Of a stretch of 50,353 nt of DNA, positions 21,629 to 32,358 are shown in pieces. Position 1 is the first letter of the stretch; the number at the start of each line of letters is the position of its first letter. The stretch spans positions 1 to 50,353 of the forward strand of contig JAJSPD010000151.1 of NCBI GenBank assembly GCA_021307315.1, in the 5' to 3' direction. The notes under the pieces were generated by a model that made no database searches, was not told the DNA's origin, and saw nothing but the letters and a program-made list of their open reading frames with translations. A program made the position numbers and the translations under genes. Origin of the DNA: Bisporella sp. PMI_857 (taxonomy: Eukaryota > Ascomycota > Leotiomycetes > Helotiales > Helotiaceae).

Positions 21629-22619
21629 GATGTGGCTTCGAATGAAGGAGGTAGAGCAGGCACGAAAGCGGTCCTAAATAATATACAATTATCCAGGAAC
21701 TATATCGTGCCAACAGAGAGGGTGAGTTATTGGAAATCGCTGTCGGCGCCGTTACATAATGAAAGACTTCCAGATATGAAATATCAGGCTGGAAGGAAGC
21801 CACCATCTCAGAAAGTCGTTGATTTGCGCTTCAGATGCCAAGGTGGCTTGCAAGCCACATTGGCGTCCATTGGCCATGATTTCAGGAACTCGAGATGAAT
21901 CCGACAGCCGTACTAACCACGGCCTGAAAAGAAAAGTACTATTCCCTTCGTCAGTTTAAAGTATACATGTTCCTCTTTAATTTGAGCTATATGCCTCAAT
22001 TTCAAAGGGTGTGATTGTTGAGTAATTGATGTAAATCGTTGGTCGCGTTATGTGGTGGGCGATATTATTTTGCCAGGCGCGGGGTCGCGTGCACGTTCGA
22101 TTTTTATAGCTAGTTAGTTGTGTGGCGTTATGGATGAAGAGATGATAGCAAAACCAAATTCTAGAGAACTACAGCCAAAAGAAATTAAATTTATATAAGA
22201 ACCAATGGCAAGAGTAAGCGTTCGTACGAAATAAAAGGTTAGAGTTGACTTAGTAGAGCCGGAACTTGATAATCAGTGATCAATTTTCAAAACGACACCC
22301 CTGGGTAGCCGCCTTGGCCACCGCCTGCCAATTGCCAGGGCTCGGGACTTTTGGAGCAAACCTCCGACTATATTATTGTCTTACCTCCTAGAAATAGAAA
22401 CGAGTATCAGCCTTACAGCCACAATTTTGTCGGATCTACTCGAATTCACCACCATTTAAGGCCATCCCTCACACTATCCTTTCGACCCAGACTTTACATA
22501 CCACAAACTCCTATATTTTCGCCATCACCTATAACGATGAATTCCTGATAAGAGTCCGGCGGCAACATTTAACAACCCTACCAAACGATAACCCTGCTGC
22601 TCTGAATGACATTGCGAGA
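21629..22619. other. Intergenic region with possible upstream exon
   Basis: About 990 bp. Bases 21629-22350 hold nothing supportable. From about 22395 to 22619 the frame of the next gene is open (e.g. NSYIFAITYNDEFLIRVRRQ) but has no ATG, so the next gene may start further upstream through an unseen exon. Confidence 0.35.
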
Positions 22620-24818
22620 ATGGAGCCACAATTCTTGGGCAATCTTGAAAAAAGCAAGCCCAGTGATGGGCCGGCAGCCTTAAGGCACGCTTAACTGCTA
22701 AGTTCGGGGAATTGAAGCTTACATTATGACATCTCTAGACTTGATTCTATCCACAAACTTCGGGCTGCTTATGCCGAGGTACGGAAGCATCTGGTTCGGG
22801 GACGAATCGAAGAAGCCCACACCTTGCTCAAGGAATTATTCACTTGGCGCGGAAAGCTGTACAATGAAACACACACCAGAATCAAGCGTTTCATCAACCC
22901 ACTCCTAAAGTCGTTCTGCCTGGCATGGAAATTTTCAATTGCTCAGGGACGAGATCAGGATTTTCACCCTCAACGAGTGAACTTCATCAACGACCTCCTC
23001 GAGTTCTGCTTGGAGAGTAAGAAATATGAAGAACTTGAGATACTGCTCCAGGAATGTCGCTGTCCGATCAGTGAAACGAGGGCTGACTCGTCTAACGATA
23101 TATTTCGGCCATGGAGCGACGACACCGGGGTCCAAGGCCAACTTGCCCAACTTGGCCAAGTTGGGCCTCCAAGATGGGATTCATTCTATTGGGAAGACAG
23201 TCGTATGTATTGTAGGACGTGGGACTCGCTGGTCATGGCGAGAACTTTCCCAGACGATCCAATGCCGTACCAACCAATTGCTGTTACGGTTCATCCAGAA
23301 AGAATTGAATATCATAATGCAGGGCAAGAACAACAGTTTAAGGATTCAGAGATCCTGGCGGTGTTGGAACGGAAGAGGGAAGCGAACGACTGGGAGATAC
23401 TGTCAGCCTGGGAGACAGCGTCAACCCAATACCAAAGAGCTGCGGTTAAGGCTTTGGCAAGCACTTCAGGCCCACATAAAATCTGGGTCTTCCCAGAAGA
23501 CATAGTTGAACGCAAAATAACCTCCCTAAATGTTTGCATATGCTTTTTTTTCATATCTTCATGGATACTAAACAGCTGATATTTCAGCAGGGTCAACAAG
23601 AAGATATGTATCGATTCTATCATTTAGAGCTCAACCGTTCCGAGTGGATGACCATCCGTCACCCGTGCAAGAGCTTTGCCAATGATAGCTATAACAATCC
23701 CAACGAGCCTAGAGATCCTAAAAAGGGGGGTTGGGCTCATAGCAGATACAGAACCTTAGGCGCCTACGATCGGGACGTTCGAAAAAATTCTTCAATTCAA
23801 AAAGAAAAGTATAATATTGAGGAAACTGATGGATTTAATATCAAAGTCACTGTGCCCTTCGTACCCTGGGAACATTTTGAAACCTCTGCCATGTATCAAG
23901 CCGGTCTGGCCTTCCGGGATTATATGGCTATCATGTTGGATGGCTTAGGCGGCAGCTACCATTATTTTGAAGATCGGGCAAAGTTATGCAAAGACACAAG
24001 TCAAGATAAACAGCCCGATTGGGTAATGCCAATAGGCTCGGGAGGCAAGGAGTGTCGAACCGGCTTCTTCGGTAGCACACCTTCCGGCAAAGCTCTTGTA
24101 TTGCGTGATAGGCCCCTCGCTAGCATCAATCTCGTGTCCACCCGGTGGCGCGATTGGAAATGCTTTTCACTACAGCGTGCTGCACAGTATATCGCCCTTC
24201 AGTCCGGGGAGATTGTCCCATGCCTAGGGTCTATCAACGGAAGTTGGATGTACGAAGAGGAGGCTGACCTTCAATGGGATGGTATCCAAATTTTCGTTGT
24301 AGATCTCACCATCAAGGATGAGTCGAACCAGACATTCAACTTTGTACTATCAGAAGCCTCGCTAAGGCCTGAGAAAACCAAAGCTCGTAAGTAGTTTGCT
24401 TTGATTTCTGCGAACCCGCGCTCGTTGCTGATGCAGATATTTTAAAGTGACAAGTCCTGAAATGCGGTTCTTTGGCGCGAAGCTCAGCCCGCACCTCTTC
24501 CGACACGCCCCGCCATATGGCGTCGCTTTCGGCTCAAAGTGGAGGAAGTTTGAGAAATTAGAGACAGCTGGTATAATTTTCACATCTCCCTTTCGACTGC
24601 ATAATCGAAGGTTAATCTGACTCTTTTCAGCTGTGTTTGATGAGGATGCCCGCCAATGGGAAGAAACAAATCGTCGGGAGAATTGGGATCGTAATTATGA
24701 GAAACGCCTTCGCGCCTACAAGAAGCAACCTAACAACGCCGGCGTGATGGATGTGTTGAATGCAGAGTACGAGATAGAGCAGGCTCGCCGCCGTGACTGG
24801 GACACGAAGGATCAATGA
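22620..24818 (+). CDS. Uncharacterised fungal protein, five exons
   Basis: Exons 22620-22684, 22739-23531, 23588-24386, 24448-24570 and 24631-24818 join in frame to 655 residues. The first intron appears to be GC...AG (AAG|GCACGC...TCTCTAG), the only way to keep the frame; the other three are GT...AG. The N-terminal half is helical and charged (SIHKLRAAYAEVRKHLVRGR, then RIEEAHTLLKELFTW); the middle is Trp/Tyr-rich (RWDSFYWEDSRMYCRTWDSL); the C-terminus is Lys/Arg-rich. I recognise no catalytic motif, signal peptide or membrane helix. The ATG at 22620 is chosen because it gives the right phase, but the frame stays open upstream. After the TGA at 24816-24818 the same frame continues for 65 codons, so the 3' end may also be misjudged. 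Function unknown. Confidence 0.6.
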
Positions 24819-25144
24819 TCGCAAAATTTGAGTTCTTTGAGTGTCAGCGTCATCAACTGGTTTGCCCGTGGCTCCTTCCGAACCAAAGACAAGGCTCTCC
24901 GGCCCTATGAACCCATCAGCCAGCAGTTATGGGATCGCCAGCTTGTCGCCAAACGGTGCGTCTTGAGCGGTGAACATGGATTACTAATTTTTTATTTTGT
25001 TAAAGTGTGGATGTGACCAAAAGGTTCGGCATGTTAAAGGCAATAGCGCAGTGCTCTTAGTCTAATGAATCAAAATTGGTAACAGCGCAACTCTGGATCT
25101 CTATACTTGCTTCATGAAATAGCGACCCCCCACAAGGAGCAGTA
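24819..25144 (+). other. Possible 3' extension of the preceding gene
   Basis: In frame after the TGA the sequence reads VINWFARGSFRTKDKALRPY then EPISQQLWDRQLVAKR up to a plausible donor (CG|GTGCGT, near 24956). An acceptor (GTTAAAG) near 25003-25010 leads to a short in-frame ending. A donor at 24767 and acceptor at 24847 would skip the TGA in phase. Either alternative splicing or loss of a former 3' exon could explain it. Confidence 0.3.
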
Positions 25145-26238
25145 CTATGACGTAACCGGATTGCCGCTTACGAAGACAACCTGAACAGCAGCGTATCTGA
25201 GCACACTTAGCTGGCCTGAAAAATGGCACCTGTGTTAAGCCTTTTACCAGGGTCAGGGGTAAGTTACTTACGCAGCGGTGACGGCGATGATCTCAACATT
25301 CTTTGCATTGCTCAGCAGAGCAAGTGCAGCAGAGCATAGCGCAGAAAATAAGACTATCAATCCCAGACGACGATTCTCGCTCTTAATGCTGGACAAGACG
25401 ACGATTGAGAGAATCGGGAGCACAGACGAGAGCAAAATAACGAGTAGCCTGACAAAGGATCGAATGCGTTGGTTGGAGAAGATTAACATTTCCCCTCCGC
25501 GAGTCGGGATGCGAAGGTTCTAAAACGGTTCAGAAAAAAAGGTCAAAATGCACTTCCTGACACCCTTCAATGCGTTGCGGTGACAAACCTTGTCTTCGAA
25601 TGCTTTATACAAATATTTCTCCAAGAATCTTGACATGGCTTCTTTTTCCTCCCAGGATAACGTGACCAAATCATTACGGTAGCGATCATCCATGATGAAG
25701 CTGGAGTCCATCTGTGACATATCGAACTTGTGAGCCTCGAGAAATCCCCTTAGATTCTTGCTAGCTCTGGCAGCCGGGCTTTTGAGATTCAGCAGCCACG
25801 CCTGCGCTTGTAGCGCTTTATCTGTGAGAATGTTACAATCTAGTGCGGAGAGGGAAGTGCTATTCTCCGCTTTTTCCTTATCTAGCATTTCGAGAATATG
25901 TAGAACAACAAGGCATTGATTGAATTATGAAGAGCGTGCATACAGTATTCCTCTGATGTCTTCCGCAGTCGGTGCACACATTCCAGATACTCGTCGCCCT
26001 CCTTCTTGACGGCCCGCCAACTTCTGGGCACACTCCACACGTCATTACCTTTCGCCCTGTCATTGTGGTCTTCGTCTAAATCACGCAGCGTTTCTTCAAG
26101 CTCCGCAAGCTCGGACTGGAGGTAGAGGATGTTGCGTACATTTAGCGCTTGGAAGCCGCGGAAAATATTTAAATCGGCATCGGAAGCTATCAAACTAGAC
26201 ACGCGGGCGTAGCCAATCTCGGAAATATTGTTGGCCAT
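25145..26238 (-). CDS. DUF6594 membrane protein
   Basis: Four minus-strand exons, 26238-25944, 25881-25589, 25519-25272 and 25196-25145, with introns of 62, 69 and 75 bp, all in phase, giving 295 residues. It starts GYARVSSLIASDADLNIFRG then LNVRNILYLQSELAELEETL, the hallmark of the fungal DUF6594 family, followed by a charged helical middle. Three hydrophobic C-terminal helices follow (LLVILLSSVLPILSIVVLSS; LGLIVLFSALCSAALALL; VEIIAVTAAYAAVQVVFVSG). The last splice restores the family's AYAAVxVVFVSG ending. Proteins of this family are common in filamentous fungi, with no known biochemical role; the layout suggests a cytoplasmic helical domain anchored in a membrane. Length is usual for the family and no disruption is seen. 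Confidence 0.82.
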
Positions 26239-27069
26239 ATCTTTGCCTAGTTAGATGTTGAGTACGGTTGCAAAGGTGTCTCTGGTCGAGTCGGCTCATC
26301 AATGCCACGGCTTATTCCTGAATATGCTTGGCAAATATTCCAAGCCTGAGGCACCAACTCTGGGCTATTCTAAGTATCCTCTTGTGCCTAAAACTTTCAC
26401 AAAACGCGGGAACGAAATCTTTGAAATGGTGCATCAGCAGTCACATCTAGCACCTCTGCTTTGGCCGATTGAACAGCCTAAGCTTGTACGCATCACCCAG
26501 TGCGACATAGGCGCTATGGCATTAACATGGCCGCAAGTAACTGTGTAGCCCAACGCCTCCGCGAGTATGCTACAAACCTCAGCAAATACCTCAGAGAAGT
26601 ACTCCTGTGTACCAAATCCGCGAAAAATGTTCCAGTCCCCACTCACCTGGAAAAACCTATGATCGCCGCTATGAGCCTTATGCTTACCAAATTCGAGAAT
26701 GCTTCGGTACTTAGCAGTAACTTATTATCTATTAGCAGACCAATAACAATATCCACTTAAACTCCATCGCTTATTTAAGAACAGCGTGAAGTCACTGCGA
26801 AGATTACAGATTGTCCTCTAGTCGCCAGATTACTCTGCAAGGCGCTAGCCCCTGGAGTAGCGCCGCTCCTAGACCCTGGCCTGGACCGTTGCCGATAGTT
26901 CTAAGAGGGAGTCGTAAATTAGTGATGTAAGTGCCTGGAGGTTCGTGTGGTGCTGCTGTATTTTGAAACCAGGAACTGTTGCTTTCATAAGCATGGTAGC
27001 TATAGCCAAAAATATGGTAAAATGTTAGCCCCTAACCCTAAAGAACGCTCAAAACAAACTTTCTCAAAT
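26239..27069. other. Intergenic stretch
   Basis: About 830 bp. Open stretches on both strands (26255-26548 plus, 26434-26646 minus) overlap each other and show no recognisable motif. I see nothing I can support. Confidence 0.35.
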
Positions 27070-28943
27070 TTATATTAAAATGAATTCCCGACGCTCAATA
27101 TCTGTGGATGTTGTAACACCATCTAGGTCTATCATTCGGTTAAGCTCCTCCTGAGAAAACGCGAAGAACCCAACTCTTGGAAAGCTCCCGCTATTCGTCC
27201 TAGCTAGTGCCAATCCGCATAGTGTACCAGATTTAGAGTTGGTATGATGTTCCAAGCCAAGAATCGGACATTGAATAAAGTTTCCTTCCAACTTAGGTAC
27301 ATCGAGATCATAAAATATTCTCATGCTCTTTTGGGTTGAAAAGTGTTTTGACAGGTCGTATTGTATAATTGTGCTTTTTACTCTCAGTTCTCGAGCATTT
27401 TCTGGATTGAGCCCTGGAACAACTGAAATCGAGACATCTCTCTCACCAAGGTAGTTATACGCGGGGGATTCGAAAATGCTAGTCAACTTTGTAGCGTGTG
27501 GAAAGAAATCATGTGAATCGAAACTCGCCCATGACCAGGTAGGTGGTTTCAACGACTTTTTCAGACGACCTTTTGAGCCATCTGATACCCAACAAAGTTG
27601 TTCGTGCAAGTGGTGTTGCCATAACCCATATATATAGTTGCCTTCTTCGGGAAAGCCAACTTTCATTTGGTTTGCAATCCCAGCTAAACCATGAAGTCGA
27701 TTTTCTGGATCTGTTAGATTGCGTTTTGTGTATTGATCGACAGCCACCTCCATAAATCAGCCTTTTCCATCGGTTCGAATTCATAGGATGTATCGTTTAT
27801 AGCTTGCCACAAATTGACAGGCCCTCCGCGTGTATACGTTACATCCGCAAAACCTCTGTTTATTGTTCGACAAGCGCCATGCGATTTGCATTCGAATATG
27901 ATATCTTCCGCAGTAAACTGCAATATTCGACCATATAAAAACGGCTCCTGAAACGCCCAACCTCGTTTGTCAAGCGCAAAATCTTTGGACGACAGAATAA
28001 TTGGTCGTATATGTACTTTTACTGTAGGGAGGCCCTCTGTACTCAGACAAAGTGTAATCGCGATGAGGTAGTATATCGAAATCAAATTCCAAAGATTTTG
28101 CCTCTGAAAATGATGGTTCAAGAAAGCCATCGGCAACTTGTTTGCCGTCTGAAGCAGCAATGGTCACAAAAGAATCTCGGTAAATTTCTCCCATGTTCCA
28201 GATCTCCTTTAGTTTGTCATCGGAATCGTCTTGCAAAATGCAGAGGGCGTCAATCCATAGAAATCGAATATCTAATTTCCGAGTGACTTCAATGGCGTCT
28301 TGAAATGTTTGTGGGAGGAAATGTATCTCGATTCCAGACTCCAGTTCCTCGAGGTTGTCCTTACGTAGGCAAATATTTTTAGGACCACCCCAGCAATAGC
28401 TAAGAGTAATATAATCGCCTTTCCCGTTCTCCCTATGCTTTGTGACGCGAAGTTTGCAGCCAGAGCGCCTCTGTTGACACTCATAAATCCAGGAGTTTAT
28501 TGATCTATAGGCTGATTAATCTCTAAATTGGCTGTCAAAGCCTCAAGTCCGGTATGAAACCATGCATGATCTATTTCAAACGTCGTTGCTAGTAAAGAGA
28601 TCAGCACACTTGGATCTTGAGTGCATATCTAGTGAGCATTCTAACCTAGTAGAGATAAAGTAAACAGTAACGTCGCATCTCTAGAATCAATGTTCAACAT
28701 CCTTGCTTCTTCTGTCTTGAAGGCTACCAGTCCCCGCCGACAGAACCTTAACGTAACAGAAGGTAATCTCTGGATTTTACTCATATCGGGATGTCCTTTG
28801 ATCATTTGACGGAACCGACGCCCAGCAGTGGAGGTCTGAGCTAGCTTGTCTAAAGAAAATAAGACACCTCTGTTCTGCAATTTGGAGACTCCTACCTTTG
28901 AGAAGGTATATTCACATTGATCGCAAAGTTCTGCCTCGTCCAT
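27070..28943 (-). pseudogene. HET-domain gene 3, frameshifted
   Basis: Minus strand, starting at ATG 28943 (MDEAELCDQC, the usual N-terminal Cys motif). Two in-frame TAG codons and a frame change near 28500-28660 can be removed by an intron 28665-28505 in phase. The HET domain is then clear: DYITLSYCWGGPKN, TFQDAIEVTRKLDIRFLWID, ALCILQDD, IYRDSFVTIAASDG, KRGWAFQEPFLYGRILQF, and PTWSWASFD near the C-terminus, ending at 27070. Two further frame changes, near 28030 (in a GGG run) and near 27755, fit no intron and break the protein. Unless they are assembly errors this is a recently dead copy of a HET gene. It is not a close copy of HET 1 or 2 by motif wording. Confidence 0.75.
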
Positions 28944-29474
28944 TGTCGGCCGTATGAATTCGACGATTGTTCCGGGAAGCCTCGATTTCAATATAGTTCG
29001 ACAGATGCAACTTCACCTTGGCGCAGAGTTTCTTGGGGTTAAGTCGTTTGCTAGATTGCAAATGGCAGTTTAAGGTAGATAATAGTTCGAGGCAGATGGG
29101 AGTTCGAGGTGGATCACTAGCGTGCGTAAGGACTGATGCCTTTCGCTTTAGTCAGCAAAACCATACCAAACCTTGCTGTTTGAAAACCAAATAGCACAAC
29201 TACTAATAGATAATGCTGTAGATTTAAGATTTAAACAGAATAATGAGAGTTTTCTTGATATTTGGCTTTTTATACGTGTCATTATTTTACAAATATTAGA
29301 AATAGAAGTAGAATTTTACTAATATATAAAGGCTAATACTAAATAAAGTAAAATTAAATAGCAAGATCTGTTTAATCAGAATTACTGCATACGATCTAAA
29401 GAATGTTAACTTTTAATTTCAAAGAATTTCATAAAGTTTTATGATTTTATATTGTGAGTAATAACTTGATATTC
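28944..29474. other. AT-rich intergenic stretch
   Basis: About 530 bp, strongly A/T-rich from 29160 to 29460. No gene. The composition resembles RIP-affected repeat DNA. Confidence 0.45.
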
Positions 29475-29645
29475 CCGTGCCTATCACGGCACGCACTGTG
29501 CATCTACGGATACAGTAAGCAACGCTAGTATAATACAAAAGAATCTAAAGCCAAGGGAGAAAAAAGAGCTTGAGGAAGGCAGGCTATGTATACACGTGGA
29601 GCTCTCGGAGTTCGGCTAATATAGGTCACACGTGCTCCAGAGGAC
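29475..29645 (+). repeat. Possible solo-LTR remnant
   Basis: Begins TATCACGGCACGCAC, close to the TGTCACGGCACGTAGG start of the LTR at 44972. It then shares ordered similar words with that LTR: TAATAC, AAGAATC, an A/G-rich run, GGCTATGTATACA against GCCTATATACA, GGAGTTCGG, CACGTG. No internal element is attached on either side. Divergent, so only a moderate call. Confidence 0.4.
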
Positions 29646-29659
29646 ATGAGAGTGCCAAG

Positions 29660-29815
29660 CTAAGACCCTTTGAATAAGAATTTGCTGACACTCGCTGGTG
29701 GGGGAAGATCTAGCCTTGCATGAGGCTGCAGGAACGGGTCACCAGTGGTCGCAGGAATTGAACAAACAGCTATGAAACAAAGAACGAGATATACGTAAAA
29801 GATTGAGTGCCGCAT
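29660..29815 (-). CDS. Possible small secreted peptide
   Basis: ATG at 29815 gives 51 residues. The first 25 (MRHSIFYVYLVLCFIAVCSI then PATTG) look like a cleavable signal peptide: short basic start, hydrophobic core, small residues before the likely cleavage. The remaining 26 residues are Pro/Leu/Ser-rich with no cysteine. No homology is recognisable; it could be a chance open frame. Confidence 0.25.
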   Translation of the reverse strand: MRHSIFYVYLVLCFIAVCSIPATTGDPFLQPHARLDLPPPASVSKFLFKGS

Positions 29816-30062
29816 TTTAATAATGCTCTCCCGAAGTGAAAGACCAAGAGAAACAAGTGGATTTCCAATCAAAACGGCATTGTGGTAGCATTGAATGTGT
29901 ATTTTGGTCTGGTCTGACTAAGGTGTTCAATCAATTCCTGCAGCCACCAGTGGGTGCATAATTCAATCAGCCTTCGGAATATTTTTTGTGCTCAGAACAT
30001 TTTTACATCGCCGTGAGGGGCTAATTGCCACTGAATCCATCCATGATACTATCTTTGGAAAG

Positions 30063-30804
30063 ATGAAGCAGAACGGAAATCGCCCTCACAGCGGAATCGA
30101 CACCAATGCTTCACAAGGGTCAATGTCTGTCACTGGCAGTAGTGTTTCTCGCGTCGGGGGGAGTGTTGATGCTAGCCTGCGGAGCGCCGGAAAAGACCGT
30201 AAGAACTCTTTTAGTTACCACATTGCGTCTGCATTTATCTACGCATCGAAGTTGGTATTGACGGCCCATAGTATACACTGGCAACACCACCAACATCACA
30301 AACCACACCACCATAAACCTGCCAACTTTCACGCTTAGACAACCACGCCAAAGCCTGCCTAAGTTCACGCCTAGACAACCACGCCAAAGCCTACCTATGT
30401 TCACGCCCAGACAACCACGCCAAAGTCTACCTACGTTCACGCCTAGACAACCACGACCGAGCCGCCGGCCGCAAGATTCCACACGCAGATCCTCGGGTGA
30501 AAAGCAGTCAGATACCACAACAAATGAAGTTTCAAGTTCTTGCCCATTTTGCGAAAGGAAGGACGTAGAAATTAGCAAGAAACGCAGCAGGCTCGAGTCA
30601 CTTGAGACGGAAAACAAATCCTTAAGCCAGAAGATACATTACTTGGAGGAAGCATTGGAGGGTGTAATTATGGCTCAGCCTGTCGATAACGTGCCATGGT
30701 TGGCTGTCTGCTTGCCTGCGGCAGTAGTTGGTCTTTCCACCTTGTGGCATCTACCCGTGCGCCAAAGAATTTTGGGCAGTGTAATTTGGGGGACGACGAT
30801 ATAA
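30063..30804 (+). CDS. Repeat / coiled-coil / membrane-anchor protein
   Basis: Two exons, 30063-30198 and 30272-30804, with a 73-bp intron (GTAAGA...CCATAG) in phase 1, giving 222 residues. The N-terminus is Ser/Gly/Asn-rich (SMSVTGSSVSRVGGSVDASL, then YTGNTTNITNHTTINLP). Next come about four copies of a 12-residue repeat (QPRQSLPTFTPR) encoded by 36-bp DNA repeats, a basic Ser-rich stretch, a CPFC pair, a leucine-zipper-like coiled coil (RLESLETENKSLSQKIHYLE) and a hydrophobic segment (WLAVCLPAAVVGLSTLW) near the C-terminus that could span a membrane. This layout suggests a tail-anchored or membrane-associated scaffold with an extended linker. I recognise no family. The start is the first in-frame ATG. 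Confidence 0.5.
30319..30462 (+). repeat. 36-bp tandem repeat
   Basis: Full units at 30337-30372, 30373-30408 and 30409-30444, with partial units on both sides. Core AGACAACCACGCCAAAG, then CCTACCTATGTTCACGCC. Units differ by a few bases only. The 36-bp length preserves frame, so it varies protein length by 12 residues per unit. The opposite strand stays open through the repeats as a by-product. Confidence 0.85.
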
Positions 30805-30970
30805 AAGATTCTAAACGAGATGCGTCACTAAATCTATGAAATAGTATTATAGGGAAAACGAAACAAAGAAAGGCACGCACCAGAACTAAATACAATTAAC
30901 TAATGGCCGCATGATGTTATGTATACTGTGATCAACCCAACTCAAATGACAGACATTCCCAACCAAGTGA

Positions 30971-31623
30971 CTAGCTGATCGGATTCAAGGCTAGCATGAT
31001 GCATATTACAGACCCATCTCCTGTACACTTCAGTGTTGAATTGCCCGACAAATAAACTAAGGACCCCTGTATCCACTGCAGAGCTCTTTGTACTTCCCCC
31101 TTCGAATTCGTCACTTCAACCTTAGGCATTCCATCCTGTTTCATTGGTATGATAACGTAAGCCGCCTCTAGTACAGGGAATTTGAATGTATTCGCTTTGC
31201 CACCTGGAAGCTCTAGCACGTCGCCGGAAATGTTTTCCACCTTCGAATGCTGGATGATATCGTACTCAGGTGAATTATTATTTATCTGCAGAGAAAAATT
31301 AACTTTTCGATTATCAGGAAAAGGGCGAATTTTGGATATACTTTAGAATAGTGATCAGCATAGTACTTGTCTAGTATCTCAGCACAGCTCGGTGACCAGT
31401 CCAGTTTGTACTCGGAACTGGGTTTGCTACGCTTGACCTCGTTCACGGCAGCATCAATAAGATGAGGGTCAATAGACTGATCTGTTCGCTCATAGACGTC
31501 ATTGGCTGTAGCCATCGTGCGAAATTTAATTGGGCAGCGAAGAGCAGACGTGTCGTACTGCTGATAAAGTTGATGAAACTGAAGCCGGCAAAATCTCATA
31601 GCTTGGCGCCAACGGTCGGTCAT
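30971..31623 (-). CDS. Uncharacterised protein, two exons
   Basis: Minus strand, 31623-31342 and 31285-30971, 56-bp intron (GTATAT...CTGCAG) in phase 0, giving 198 residues. The N-terminal half is charged and helical (MTDRWRQAMRFCRLQFHQLY); the second half looks beta-rich with a conserved-looking LELPGGKANTFKFPVLEAAY and an ending of WIQGSLVYLSGNSTLKC. No signal peptide, membrane helix or catalytic motif is seen. It is convergent with the coiled-coil gene. I do not recognise the family; the clean splice and long open frame are the only support. Confidence 0.5.
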
Positions 31624-32358
31624 GTGATCGGAATAGCGTTCCTACGCTAAACCATCAACCTGGACCTGGAGATGAACATATATAGCATCATGACTCACAA
31701 CGTCCTGCTTACCCACAGCTACCACCTTGCATTTCAATTCGTGCGCTTTCTGTATCGAGGCCCAATATTACGTGGTCGAGTTGACTACACACACTTGACC
31801 TGTTTGCAAGGCAAGCTTGGGCGCCTGAACAGCAATCAATGCATCCCATACAGAATCTCAAGCTTGTTGTGGGTTAGGCACTGGCCGCTCCGCGCCCAGC
31901 CGCTTCCAAAGCTTGCCATCGGAAACCAGAGTGGAGGCCTAGGGCACACAATTCAAGACTCAGAACCGCATCTATCGGACCAGAATAGAAACCAGAATGT
32001 GGCGGACCAAAGAAATTATGATGCTCTTGGATCGAGTGGCGGGCTGCCAAGGCAGCCAGGCTCCAGCAGCTAAAAGCAGGCCCACCCAACCCGTCCCGAT
32101 AAAATGCTATTCTTTCCCAAATCCACATAAATCCACATAGATCGCCAGCACTAATCCGGTCCCACTTGCAGAAGGGTGTTTCAAACGACGATCATTTACT
32201 CATAGCAACAAAGCAGAAGCCACAACGCTTCCAATTACCTGAATTCCCGACAGCGCGTCTCGCTCGATCGGGAGCCTGAAATTAGTCGCGGCCTTAACCT
32301 TGCAATCCATCTGCCCTGCACCACAGCAAAAACAGGATAGGGATAGGTGGTTTCAACC
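31624..32358. other. Intergenic stretch
   Basis: About 735 bp. Overlapping open stretches on the two strands (31672-32073 plus, 31874-32128 minus) have no motif I recognise. It includes the presumed promoter of the SesB gene. Confidence 0.4.

Noticed and set aside
26255..26646. Overlapping open frames on both strands near 26.4 kb
   Set aside because: No recognisable motif, no splice support, and the two frames exclude each other.
27030..27042. CCCCTAACCCTAA near 27030, telomere-like
   Set aside because: Only two units, not an array; no support for an interstitial telomere.
28505..28665. Two in-frame stops and a frame change in HET gene 3
   Set aside because: A single intron 28665-28505 in phase explains all three, so I do not count them as damage; the two later frame changes remain.
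30120..30617. 165-codon minus-strand frame with GRLWRGCLGVN repeats
   Set aside because: Antisense of the 36-bp repeats. The plus-strand gene has a clean intron, coiled coil and membrane-like tail, so it is preferred; not strictly excluded without transcripts.
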